Origin: Mytilus galloprovincialis
Taxonomy: Eukaryota > Mollusca > Bivalvia > Mytilida > Mytilidae
Direction of reading: 5' to 3'
Length of the DNA: 64,000 bases
Assembly (NCBI RefSeq): GCF_965363235.1
Contig: NC_134849.1
Coordinates: 52,088,122-52,152,121, forward strand
Shown one piece after another: positions 24,601 to 38,300 of this stretch. Both the position numbers and the translations under genes were made by a program. Every line of letters starts with the position of its first letter. Position 1 is the first letter of the stretch. Under the pieces are notes generated by a model that saw only the letters and a program-made list of their open reading frames with translations, did no database searches and had not been told where the DNA came from.

Positions 24601-25060
24601 TTTTCAGATTAAAATGGAAAGAGTCATGTTTAGGGAAAGACATTTATGAAGATACCAAGTGTTTTGCTGATTTCATTTGAACAAAAGGGGATGTGGAATA
24701 TCGATAAGTGAGATACTATTACAACAACCTATAAGACAACAGATCTTCAGGAGCAGACTTCTTTTTTTAAATCTGTCGAGCTATATTATGTTATATGTGT
24801 TTTGTGCATGTTGGCTTGCATGGTTTTGATTGATAAAAGTCAAACACACAAACTATTTCAGGAATTTTTATGAAAATAAAAAAAAAAGATTTTAAAGAAA
24901 TATTTTGAAATATTTGAAAATTTAAAAAAAACAACATATTATGAGGATATTAAGTTTGCTTGATTCAGTCGTTGAACAAGAGTAATTTTGATGATATAAC
25001 TGTGACAGTGTCAAACTGAATTGAACAAATGTTAAGGTTTTCATTAGGTCTAGAATTAAG
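21633..25060. other. Non-coding stretch
   Basis: No exon with a convincing splice frame or protein-like content was found. The longest frame (95 codons, - strand, 23335-23622) has no recognisable motif. Confidence 0.4.
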
Positions 25061-25067
25061 GAAAATA

Positions 25068-25076
25068 AGTGTGTGT

Positions 25077-25107
<31 letters not shown>

Positions 25108-25110
25108 GGT
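25068..25110. repeat. (GT)n(G)n microsatellite
   Basis: A GT run of about 11 repeats passes into an uninterrupted run of about 19 G. Frames through it give artificial poly-Gly or Pro/His peptides. Confidence 0.95.
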
Positions 25111-25124
25111 ATCTTTCATTTCTT

Positions 25125-25360
25125 AATTATATTTTAGGTATTTTTTCTGTATACTGTATTTTGCCATGCCAATTATTCTCTGTTCATTATATTTTAGCTA
25201 TTCTTTATGTTTAAGCACCCGATTATTTTCTATTCTTTATATTTTTGCACCCGATTATTTTCTATTCTTTATGTTTTAGCACCCTCAATTATTCTCGCTT
25301 TTTCTTTATGTATTAGTACCTCATTATCGTTATTCTCTGTTCTTTATTTTTCTCCCTTTC
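25125..25360. repeat. Minisatellite, TATTCTTTAT/TTAGCACCC family
   Basis: Several diverged units of about 30-45 bp built from 'attattttctattcttta' and 'tttagcaccc'. The same sequence family recurs at 31690-31880. Confidence 0.75.
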
Positions 25361-26028
25361 TACCTCTATGACATTTATACTGCACATTTTGACTGTTATT
25401 TTCTATGATGTAACCCAATCAAGACCCTCTTTTATCTATCTATGTGTGTTTGTGTTTGTGTGTGTATGTGTTTGTTTTATCTTCCCGGACGAATTAGCAA
25501 ATAAGACTCTTTGATACAGAAAAAAAAAAAATTAATAATGAAAATCAGACATTGTCGATCTTTGGAACTAAAATTATTCCTCTAAATTAAAATATCTACC
25601 TCTCATGTTTTCCACTGCTAAAATCTACTTTATTTTTGATTTTTTGTTGTTGCTGTTTTATTGACGTCATCCACATCTATTGTTCATTTATACTCTAACT
25701 GTAAGTAATATAATTATCAAGATATCATATGTACACATAAGTCTACAGTCGTGTATTTAATTTAGCAGAAAATGAGAACGCGCTGATTCGCGAAATAATA
25801 ATCTTTATATACCTTAAATTACAAACCATACTTTCATAGGAAACATGATATACCGGTATTAAAAAATAATAAAAGACAGGTAAAATCGATCGATTTTAAT
25901 CAGAGATCATAGTAGACAATATATACCATATGTAAAATTTTACAGCCACAATTATATCTCTATATCTCTAAAGAGAATACGGGTGGGAGAGAAACAGTCT
26001 TGATTCCTTATCAAGTTTGGTACATGAC

Positions 26029-26334
26029 ATGGCGAACGTTAAGGAAGAAACAGGTAGTTTGGAAAAAATTCCCGATGAGGATGAAACTATTAGTCCAGAA
26101 AATGCACCTTCTACGGACGAAACTGTCAATGCCGAAACTGTACCAGTTGCAGATGCCGAAAATGTTTCGCCATCTAACGAGTGTGAACTTTGGGAAAATG
26201 AGAATAAAACTGACGAAAAAACACATGAAGAAAACAATTCAGCATTGAATGGATTAGAGAAGTCGGAAGATCCGGAAAAGTCAGAAGATCCGGAACCTAC
26301 AGATACAGTAGTAGAAGTCAGAAAAATACGAAAG
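26029..26334 (+). CDS. Gene A exon 1 (acidic N-terminus)
   Basis: 102 whole codons from ATG to the donor 'aaag|gtaaga', ending in phase 0. The composition is about one third D/E with T, P and S, which suggests a disordered cytosolic segment. An upstream in-frame stop would need checking; the context 'gacATGg' favours this start. The open frame continues past the donor to 26406, but that part lies in the intron. Confidence 0.75.
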
Positions 26335-29300
26335 GTAAGATTTTTGTTCTTGAAAGCGATATATGCAATCACGATAAATAATGGAAGTATTCTGAGGTGG
26401 ATTTAGGGCCCGTTTTGTTGGAAAAACTTGGTGGATTATACAGGGAATCACTGAAGCATGACTTGGGCGGCCCCTTCTTATGCAGTCAGTGGGTCCCACG
26501 TATAAAAAATTCAGGTTCAGCCTCTGGTATATTTGTAAACCGCCCCACACATTGTTGGAAATGTCTAACGGTTGATGGAAAATGAAGTATCAGAAATAAA
26601 AATCAAGTGATAATTAAAATTTTCTGTTTCGCTAGAGTATTGTTATGCGAATTTAGGAAAGTCTTTTTCAGGTACACTTTTCCGTTTTCAGTTTCCTTCA
26701 ACTTCCAAAATTGATATGTTGTTAACTTGTGATAAAATTAACATTGATGATAATACGGCAATCATGATTAAAATGTATAATTATGTTAATGATTTTTTTG
26801 TTCTATATCACAAGTCACAAATATTTTGATTATATTTTTAATCTTAGCTGACTATGCGGTATGGGCTTTGATCATTGTTGAATGCCGTACAAAGACCTAC
26901 AGTTATCAATGTCGGTGTCATTTGTAATCATACCACATCATCTTTTTATACATACAACGACAATCTGTGGATCATTTTGACTTACTTCATGAAAACTACA
27001 GTGCAATTATGACATAATTTGCGACAATAATACCAAACATGACTTTTTTTGTAACAAATCATGGACGTACATCAGCAAGTTCAATACTTAATTATTTGTA
27101 ATGACTTCACAACGAACGGACTTCGATAGTAATTGACCGACCTCACCAAACGTTGCATTTCTCGCCAGAGGTGCTCGTCATATATAATTTTGGGTAATTG
27201 AAAGGAAGAAACAAAATTATTATTATTTTTGAATATTCAAGAATGATTTTGTCTATATATATATTACATTAATTTGTAGGATCCTTTACTATAGATAATT
27301 TAGCTGATCTGTAACAATAACATCTTCATGCCTTACATATCATGTACTGTAGTACGCCGCTAGATTAAAACTGACAAGGAAAGGTAACACACGGCCAGCG
27401 AAAGCTCTTTTTTTGAGAGCCCAGGTGGTCGTGTGGTCTAGCGGGACGGCCGCAGTGCAGGCGATTTGGTGTCACGATATCACAGTAGCATGGGTTCGAA
27501 TCCCGGCGAGGGAAGAACCAAAAATTTGCGAAAGCAAATTTACAGATCTAACATTGTTGGGTTGATGTTTAGACGAGTTGTGTATACATTATGTACACAG
27601 CCATGTATCACCATCATTGATGGCGATCCGATGGATACATCTGTTGTAGAGTTGTCACTGACTCAGACGTACTTATAAATATAATTATTTTCTGTGACTG
27701 CATATTACATTAATTTGTAGGATCCTTTACTATGGATAATTTAGCTGATCTGTAACAATAACATCTTCATGCCTTATATATCATGTACTGTAGTACGCCG
27801 CTAAATTAAAACTGACGAGGAAAGGTAACACACGGCCAGCGAAAGCACTTTTTTTTAGAGCCCAGGTGGTCGCGTGGTCTAGCGGGACGGCTGCAGTGCA
27901 GGCGATTTGGTGTCACGATATCACAGTAGCATTGGTTCGAATCCCGACGAGGGAAGAACCAAAAATTTGCGAAAGCAAATTTACAGATCTAACATTGTTG
28001 GGTTGATGTTTAGACGAGTTATATATACATTATGTACACAGCCATGTATCACCATCATTGATGGCGATCCGATGGAAACATCTGTTGTAGAGTTGTCACT
28101 GACTCAGACGTACTATAAATATAATTATTTTCTGTGACTGTATATTACATTAATTTGTAGGATCCTTTACTATAGATAATTTAGCTGAACTGTAACAATA
28201 ACATCTTCATGCCTTATATATCATGTACTGTAGTACGCCGCTAGATTAAAACTGACGAGGAAAGGTAACACACGGCCAGCGAAAGCTCTTTTTGTGAGAG
28301 CCCATGTGGTCGTGTGGTCTAGCGGGACGGCTGCAGTGCAGGCGATTTGGTGTCACGATATTACAGTAGCATGGGTTCGAATCCCGGCGAGGGAAGAACC
28401 AAAAATTTGCGAAAGCAAATTTACAGATCTAACATTGTTGGGTTGATGTTTAGACGAGTTATATATATATCAGAAACACAAAATTCTGGCAGATAGAGTC
28501 TAGTTCAATATTTACTGGTCATAATGATTGCCAATGAGACAACTCTCCACAAGAGACCAAAAATGACACAGAAATTAACAACTATAGGTCACCATACATA
28601 TAAACAAACGGCAACCCCTGAATTACAGGCTCCTGACTTGGGACAGGCACATGTATGATACATAATGTGGCGGGGTTAAACATGTTAGCGGGATCCCAAC
28701 CCTCCTCCATACTTCATTTTGTTTTCGATAAACACCGGACTAGCGTAGGCAATTCCAGTGTACCTCTACATTTTAAATATGATGGAAATACACCTCAAAA
28801 TTAGTGTGATGATATTAGATGGCTGCTATAATTAATGTCTAACAGCCAAAAAATATATACATATTCAGAACCAGAATTTAATGTTAATGTAAAACGAATA
28901 TACCATATTCTAGACCGACACGCTGAGCACGGGGCTACTAAACAGGGAAGCAGTCCACAGGCAGACATGTCACCCTTCCTGGACACATTGTTTTGAATCC
29001 GAGATGTCGAAACAAACACGCTACACGAGACCAACGAGGCGGTTCAGACATATAGATCATGATCATTCTTGGCTAACGGGTTCATTAGTCGGCTAATCTC
29101 AAGCGTACATAAAACAGAAAAGATTGGTCATTATTAATGATGATATCCAATATGTCGTGAATATACGATCTGAACATTAGACCCTCATTAACTTTCATGT
29201 TAACTGTAATAAATCGATTCTCAATGTTATATATTAAAGGTAAAAGGTAAACCGCAAAGCCTATCTCCAATGATACACCAAAATAATTGCATTTTATTTC

Positions 29301-32300
29301 TAGAATACTATACAGCGCAATGTGTCGTGAATATATACTATCTGACAAATCACACCCTTGTTATATATATAACGTTCATGTTGACTCTAACAATTCTATT
29401 CTCTTTATTATATAAGATAAAGCCAATCTCCCAAGTTAGACAAAATAATTGCATTTTATTCCTACAATACTATTACAGTGTAAGGTTGTGAAAACCAATC
29501 TAAGCATATTATAACCTTGTTATTGATCAGCACGTGCAATACTTGAACAAGGGCGGTTATTTATAAAATAATCATTCTTAGCATAGCTTTGCTTTTAATC
29601 GTGTATACCAAAACTTGAAACCATTTAATAAAGGAATACTACTGAGTAAATTTTGTATTTTTTTTTTATTAATATTGCAAAATTTGTTGCTCATATAGAC
29701 ACCAAGAAAATACCTAAGGTCTTGGGCCTGTTTCCATGAGAATTCCGTCAAGTGATTGATGTTCCTATGACTGAAATGCCGTCAATAGTCCGGTCAAAAT
29801 AAGTTTTAACCTCAAACTAATTGCAACAGAACATGTTTTAATTCTTATCTATAGGAACAAGTTAAAAAATATTTCTTGCATGGCCTCATTCTGCCGCCGT
29901 ACAAGATATTATCTTGTGGGAACAATACATTATCTTGTGTGAACAATATACTATCTTGTGAGAACAATTTATTATCTTGTGGGAACAACATTTTATCTTG
30001 TGGGAACAAGAACACTTTCTTGTGGGCACAAGATATTATCTTGTGGGAACAAAATATTATGTTGTGGGAACAAGTTAAAAGATATTTCTTGCATGGCCTA
30101 ATTCTGCCACCGTAATTAAGCCCTTAATATACACAGAAGAAAGTCCCATAAAATTTAACTTGAGGAAAACTCAAAATCTCCATTTTTAATTTCCTATGGA
30201 AATTAACATTGGAAAGGGAGATAAGATCGCAAAAATGAGTCTTTTTTGTCAGTTTTTGGTTGATTTTCTTAAAATTTATGTTAAGTATGGTACTTTGATT
30301 GGGTAATATGTTCGTATTTGACTTTATTATATAATCTTCTGTTCATGAAATGGACAAAACCAAAGTGTTATGGGTATTTTTATTTTTTTGGTGCACTTTT
30401 CCTTAAAGAAATTGGCTTTATGATCATTTTGTAAAAAACATTATGAAAATTTGGTATTGTTTATATCTGTATATTATACTTGTTCAGCATCTACCTTGTT
30501 TAAAGAAACTTTAAACCACAAAAAGAAGAATATATGCTTAGTTATTTTTATTAAATTTGATATTCTTTACCTTGACATGTTGAAAAATTCATTAATGGTC
30601 AACTTATGAATTAAGAAATTTAGATTATAGCTTGATAAAAGATATGAAAACACCTTTAGAGTTGTTTGTTATACTCTAAAGACGGCTAAGATGTCAAGAA
30701 TCAGTACATTCTGTTGAATAGAAACCGTAAAGTTATAATTTTGTATAAATTTTAAGTGATATTTCTGCCTTTTTGCAGTGTTATCTCCCTTTGTCAATGC
30801 AAATCACTTATTCTCCGTAGGAATTTTAAATCGTGATTTTTTAGTCTTCCTAAAATAAAATTTTTATGGGAATTTTTTCTGTGTATATCTGGGGTTTAAT
30901 ACTAAAGATTAAAACTTTAAAATCTTCTGTTGCAATTACTTTAAGGTTAGGATCTAATTTATCGTAGATTTACTGGTCTACAAGTGACTGGTGTTCCCAT
31001 GGAAATACCAGCAAGTGACTGGTGTTCCCATGAGAATGCCGTCAAGTGCCTGGAGTTCCCACGAAAAGGCCATCAAGTGACTGGTGTTCCCATGAGAATG
31101 CCGTCAAGTGACTGGTGTTCCCATGAGAATGCCGTCAAGTGTCTGATGTTCCCATGAGAATTCCGTCAAATGCCTGGTGTTCCCATGAAAATTCCATCAA
31201 GTGATTGGTATTCCCATGGAAATGACGTCAAGTGGCTGGTGTTGCCATGATAATTTCGTCAATTGAAATGGTGTTCCCATGATAATTCCGTAAAGTGACT
31301 GGTGTTCCCATGAGAATTCCGTCAAGTGCCTTGTGTTCCCATGATAATGCCGTCAAGTGATTGGTGTTCCCATAATTCCGTCAAGTGACTGGTGTTCCCA
31401 TGATAATTCTGTCAAGTGACTTTTGTTCCCATGATAATTCCGTCAAGTGACTGGTGTTCCCATGATAATTCCGTCAAGAAATTGGTGTTTTTACTCTCTT
31501 ATTCTCCTTTAAATGTATATTTAAAAAAAATACATACTTTAACTGATTAGATAATAATGTGTGGCTAAAGTGAATGAAGACCTATTGAAACACTACTTTA
31601 TTTAACAGTACATGCAGACTTAAAAAGGAAGACTGGATCGGGGTCTCACATTTCTTTGTTTTTTTAAAATTCTATAATACCATTTTTTGTCCATTGTACT
31701 CTATTCTTTGTATTTTAGCACCCCATTATTATCTGTTCTTTTTATTCACATTCATTCTTTACTTTTTAACAATTATTCTCTATATTCTGTATGTTTCAGC
31801 ACCCTATCATTACCTATTCTTTATATTTGAGCATCCAATTATTCTCTATTCTATATTTGTTTGGCCTTTATTCTGTCCCATTTGTCTATAAATCTACATT
31901 CTGTACCTTTTTACCAATAAAAAGTAAAATCACAAAAATACTGAACTCAGAGGAAAATCAATTCGGAAAGTCCATAATCACATGGCAAAATCAAAAAACA
32001 AAACGCATCAAAAACGAATGGACAAGAACTGTCATATTCCTGACTTGGTACAGGCATTTTCAAATGTAGAAAATGGTGGATTGAACCTGGTTTTATAGCT
32101 AGCTAAACCTCTCACTTGTATGACAGTCGCATTCTGTACTCATAAATCTACATTCTGTACTGTTTTACCTATAAATCTACATTCTGTACTGTTTTACCTA
32201 TAAATCTACATTTTGTAAACCCCACCCAGGCCCTCATTAAGAGAGTGACACATTTTACAGACAATTATAGTCCGTTTGACTTCTATAAATCTTCAAAAAA

Positions 32301-35300
32301 TAATTCTTAAAATTTCATTTTTAAAGATAAATATTTTTTTTCTTCATGTATGTTAATGTATGATATATACGAACTCTGACTATGAATATCATAATTTTAA
32401 ACCTATAATCGAAAAAGTTACTCATTAGGTCTCTATGTTACTTCAATTTATTTTAATATAAAATACTCAATGGAGTACGTATGAGTAGTGTAACAGCCTT
32501 CCATTCAAAACAAAAACATTAGACATGTGCTCTAAACCTGTTTTATTGTACCATGTGACTTTACTCATTTAAATAACTTCATTACACAATAAAATTTACT
32601 ATTCATGATGACACGAGATCCCACAATAAAGTTACAAAAAGAAGCATCCAATTCTTAAGTGTAGTTGAGCGATGAAGTAACACGGTTGTAAGTTTCAAGC
32701 TCTTATTTGATAATTTTGTTAATTTCAACATTGTTCAAGCAATATCAGGAAAATGTTGGTCCGTGTACTTCGTGAGAATTAAGAAATAATTGATGCAAGC
32801 TATACTTTATTGTAGTTTTAACATGGGTAGGCATTATATTCGTGATTATTTTTGCCCGAGTGATAATGAAGGCTAAAATAACACGAATATAATGCCTACC
32901 CATGTTAAAACTACAATAGAGTATAGCATGCATCAATTATTTCGATTCTGATTAGGACAATTAATATAATTTCTATGTCCGATGTGTATCAGGGTAAAGC
33001 GATTGTGTGGGCTCTTCCATGAACCTCCCTTCTTTGTTTGTAAAGAAGCAAACGGCTGGCACTGTGATTTTTCAGAGGGAGGAGTTTTTGAATAGCCAGA
33101 ATGAACGGTTGTCGTATCTAGGTCAAATATGTCAATTTCGGAATGCAACACATTACAGCCATACTAAATGAATTAGTAACAACAAGTGCATCATTTAAGA
33201 GTTAGGAAGTGTTTTAAGTAGTCAATATACGCATGTGCAGATTTTTTTTATTGGATTTAGAACATGGGTTTATCATTCATAAAGCGAAAGAAGCACGTCA
33301 TATTAGAATACAACATAAACCATGTCATGCCGATCGTATTGCACGTCGATTGTTTGCGTCAACTGCTAATTTATGCAGACGTGACTGTCATGAGTTTTAA
33401 CATTTGTAACAGTCTAAATTAACGAAAGGAACTCGTTAAGTTTATAGTGTAGTTCATGGTCATACGGACTAGTGTTACTCATAAAATGTCGTGTCGGTTA
33501 CCATAATTTAAAAGTTTTATTATTACATTAGATGTATGTTTCATTATAATACGCTATTCTGATTGGCTTACTGATATCTCGGGTTATTCCTTAATCAGCT
33601 TCATTTCAAAATGATTTGTAACATTCATGTTGACACGTGCTTCTACAATAAGGTGCACATGTAAATAAAGGAATAAAACTTGATAGTAATCGCACTTCTG
33701 CGCTTCATACAAAATGTACTTTAGTCAACGATTTTACACGACCCAAATGAATATACAAAAAGAAGCATGCAATTCTTAAATACATAGAAACAGGGTGATA
33801 GATAAAATATTTCAAAGAAACACAACCACGAAAGTGTTGTTATGTAATGTAGTTGGAGATGAATAACAGTTCCTCCTACATTGTCATAGTTATAGATTAA
33901 TATTTTTCTGAGTGATTTTATTTACTTGTTCTTTTGATATTTATTTATTTATTTGTTAGTTTTTTTATTGATACTTTGTTTAACACCAGTATAAGTGAAG
34001 TATGGTTTTACATTGCATATAGTTATCAAAGGTACCAGGATTATAATTTAGTACGCCAGACGCGCGTTTCGTCTACATAAGACTCATCAGTGACGCTCAT
34101 ATCAAAATATTTATAAAGCCAAACTAGTACAAAGTTGAAGAGCATTTAGGATCCAAAATTCAAAAAAGTTGTGCCAAATACGGCTAAGGTAATCTATGTC
34201 TGGGATAGGAAAATCCTTAGTTTTTCAACCCATCTGGATACTAATATTTGTATAAAATATTCAATTGTAGAGTCAAACTAGAAAGAACAAAATGAAAGAA
34301 AGAAGCAAAAAGAATAAAAAGAATAAAAATAGCAGCATAGAGGAAAAGCAAAACGGAGAAAACAATTTGTCAGAAAACGAGAGTAAGCCAAGAGTTAACA
34401 TTTTAGAAGAAGCACTCGTAAATGTAAATCCATCAATGTGAAATTTTACAAGTGGGTTTCTGACTAAATGGTTTGGGTTTTTCTTCATTGTTGAAGGTTG
34501 TACAGTTGCCAATAACTGTTTACACCCACTTCATTTGAACTTTGATGGATATTTGTCTGGTTGGCAATCATACCATATTTCCTTATTATTGTACATTTAT
34601 TGTTATTTCTCGTTTTATTATTTTTGATAAAGACGACAAGCTTTAATGGCGATGCCCTCTAAGACATTCAATGAAACATACTTTATTTAGGTGACAAATA
34701 TTGTGCATGTAAACAATTTCGTTTATTCCTTTTGATTTATCGATCCTTCAGTTATTTTGATTTCTTAAGGTCTTATGATGAATTTTGGTCCTTAGTGATA
34801 ATGTCGATTCAAAATCTTTGTTGATGGGGAAAAAAATCGAAAACAGACTAGATTTACATGTATGACCTTAAATGATTTCAAAATACGTCATTTTTAAGGA
34901 ATATCGTCCTTATAATCTGTGTATCGCTATTTTACCTATGACGACGTTGTCAATTTCATGTCAACTTCAATGACAACGACACGTGCCCCCTTAGTATCCA
35001 GCGATAATCGTTATATCACTCTGAATGATAATTTCCATTCTCAGCGAAGTAGAGTGATATGAACGTCGTCATAAGTAAATTCGGATAAACAGATTATCAT
35101 TGGTCATCTCAACTCGATTACTTTTCTCACTTTCGCCGTGAGTGACGGCTCAAGCGAGAAAATCAATCTCGTTGAGATGATCAACGATAATCTAAAATTA
35201 TCAGTCAGCAAGATAAATGGAAAATTTAGTAAAATAGCGATAATTGACATTATCATATACTTAGACTAAATAACATATAAATTTTACCGTATGATAATAG

Positions 35301-38300
35301 CATTAAATTGGCGTAAATTCCATATTTTTTTAATTGGTGCTTAGCGGGCTGATATGAAAAGTTTATCACGTGCTTCGATTGTTATCACATGCCTTTCCGT
35401 AACGTTATCACATGGCATTCCGGTAATACTCGGCCAATTCCGGAAAATACACCTCAGTGCTACGTTTTCAGTGAAAAACATTACAAAGTAGTGTACAAAA
35501 CAATTACTTGAATACTGGAAAGTATATTGTTTAAAATAATAATAAAAATAAAAAAAAAAAAACAAACAAAAAAACAAATTATTTAATAAATGCATTTTTT
35601 AAAGTTTTTCTGAAACATAATTTAGAAAGTTTTTTAAAAAGTTGACTTTTCCAAACAATGATCATTATGTGTATTGTTGAATTATTTTTTTGTAGATTCG
35701 TCCATATTAAAATGTTTTTTTTCCTCTCCCTGTTGAGGCATACGATAGAAAGATTTGATATTGAATGTATCAAATTTTGGGTCTGACGGCCGTGAACTTT
35801 TTTACTTTTTAAACTTCGGGAACCACGTAAAAGGATCAATATATGAATCTGTTATTTTTCTCTACTGTTGAAGCATATGATAAAAAGATCATAACATGTC
35901 ATTTTTCATATCGCATGTATTATCAGCCCTTGGGCAATATCAGCCCTCGAGCCATGCGGCTCTTGGGCTGATATTGAACCTAGGGCTGATAATACATGCG
36001 ATATGAAAAATGCCATGTAATAATCTGATATTATTATATTTCATTTCTTTTTGTATTGTGACATTAACATATCTTTGCGTTCTAATCTTTTTGCTTATCT
36101 AAAAGACTATGTACCATTATTTCAACATCTTGATGCATTCAATAAACTTAAACACATTCTAAACCCCATCCCTGAACTTGTTTGTCATATTGGAGTCTTC
36201 ATTAAACAGTCTTTAGAACTGAGGGAGTCAGACCCGTGTCAGGCAAGGTTATGATGGTGTTTTTTACATACATTTATAATTGAACTCTTATGTTCTATTA
36301 TTCTATATATTGTATTGTATTATTATGTATTTCATTGTATTACATTGTATTTCATTGTATTGCATTGTATAGTATAAAATTATTGTTTGATTGTATTGCT
36401 TGACCCTCATGGGTGTAATTTTGCAATAAAGATTAAGATATAACCCTTGTTATTATTACAGAAAATGACATTGCTGTAGCAGTAGACGCCATAGATAAAA
36501 TAAACGACGAAGAACAGAAAATAGAAAAACGAAGTTCCCGACGACCTATACTTATTCTAGGTGTTATAATTGTGCTCGTGATCATTGGAGCTGGTCTATT
36601 TCTTTTAGGTAAGGCAAAATCTTATCAGATTACAATACATATTTTATGTCCTAATTCTGTCAACAATTTAACTGTACTTTCTGTTTTGTGAATCATTGTC
36701 GCGGGTTATTTAATTTGATATCTACCCATAAAGTTTTGAAGGTATATGTGACGTTGTTAATGTCTGTGTCATTTTGGTCGTGTGGACAGTTGTCTCATTG
36801 ACAATCATACCACATCTTCTTTTTTATAATTATAACTCCTTCTGATGATCCTGTAGATATCTTCACCAGAATGTAAAATGAATCATTTTCATATCCTTGT
36901 TGCGGTTGACACTAGATCTGAATGACATACAACCACCATATACAGCGAGCGGTTATTGTAATAGTCTTGATAAAACAAATATTGCGATGCTTTACGAAGA
37001 GTGTTGTAGGTTATCACTCACCAGTGCATTCGCTTAGTGGATCATACGAACTTCGCTGTCATTTTTGTATATAAATACTGATAGATATTTACATTACATT
37101 TACAAAATTGTATCCTTTCAGATTTTTACTTAGAAATTTTCGGATCAAAATCAGAAGAGATAGCACAAGTAGAAGGTAACCCTGTTTTTTTCCTATTTGA
37201 ATATCTTGAATTTTTGTTTTGTTTATATTTTTTGACGTATCATGGCAACTTCCAAGCAAGGACCGAAGCTCATAAACTCGTCAGTTAAACGCAGGACTTC
37301 GGGAATGTCCGGAGAGCCGACAACCTTGCTTCGCAAGTTGGTATCATGGCAGACATCTCATGATTTAGGCAAAGAAACAAATATTATGTATCATTCTCGA
37401 AAGATATAAGATTGATAAAGTTGTTATGATAGATTTTCTTTTATTTTTTGGAAAAGATATAAAAAATTGAAAAACAACACGTTTAATAATTATATGCGTC
37501 CGAAGCGCTTTTCTGGATTTACCTTCACCAGGAACGCTCAAAGCCAAACATTATATATGTTGTGTACAAGTTATCGTTTTGTACAAATTATAATTCGTAC
37601 TTTGACTTTGTACACATTGTAATTTGTACAAAAAGTGCTTGTACAAATTATAATTTGTACAAAATTGGACCTAAATTCACTTAAAACTTGTACAATAATT
37701 TATGGTATGGATCTTGTTATAAAAAAGCATTGATACAGTAACACTAACGAAATTTTTTTCCAAGACAACACAATAATCCCTTGTTTACAAAATACAGAAA
37801 TAGTTCTGTATCATTGTTTGAGCATATGAGTGAATTATGGCATCGATAATTGCACAACATATCTTGCTATTTACATTCCTATTTGCCCTTCCCCTTTCCC
37901 CCTTTGCATTCACATGAAAGAAAACCATAACCACCAGTTTTTGAAAGCTTTTTATCTGCTTAGCGAAAGTCCAAGCGCAGAAGGTAATTTTTTTTATTCT
38001 ATCAGAATTGTCACAAGGGCCAATTTCTATTGGGCTTAAGAACTAACTGGTGTGCATGTACCAATTACAGTTGCTGTCTCTGGGTATGTTTGCATTTTGT
38101 TAATAAGGTCTATCATTGGCTATATTAATGTACGTATCATTTTTTTATAACACAATCCATACTATAAATTATTGTACAAGTTATAAGTGAATTTTAGTCA
38201 AATTTTGTACAAACTGTAATTTGTATAGGCACTTTTTGTACAAATTACAATATGTACAAAGTCTAAATAAAAATTATAATTTGTACAATTTTTTTGTAGA

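Larger units (their letters stand above)
27261..28470 (+). repeat. Head-to-tail trimer of a ~440 bp SINE-bearing unit
   Basis: Units start at 27261, 27702 and 28142 (periods 441 and 440); the third stops at about 28470. Each unit opens 'atattacattaatttgtagg', contains a tRNA-like head and then a conserved stretch 'aacattgttgggttgatgtt'. A dimer of the same unit lies inverted at 50073-50700. The trimer sits in intron 1 of gene A in sense orientation. Confidence 0.9.

Noticed and set aside
24922..25214. Proline/histidine or glycine-rich small proteins
   Set aside because: They are translations of the GT/G microsatellite.
27415..27510. Functional tRNA gene
   Set aside because: Box A and box B are present, but the same head is followed each time by the same non-tRNA domain and occurs five times, so these are SINEs.
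29876..30115. Cysteine-rich repeat protein
   Set aside because: The peptide repeat mirrors the DNA minisatellite. No start context or splice signals support it.
30985..31488. CRISPR-like 31 bp repeats
   Set aside because: Units abut directly with no unique spacers, vary in sequence and lie in a eukaryotic intron. It is a minisatellite.
36051..36254. Host exon of gene A
   Set aside because: The frame ends in a LINE-type C-terminus and its 3' part matches the LINE ends in the array, so it is mobile-element coding.
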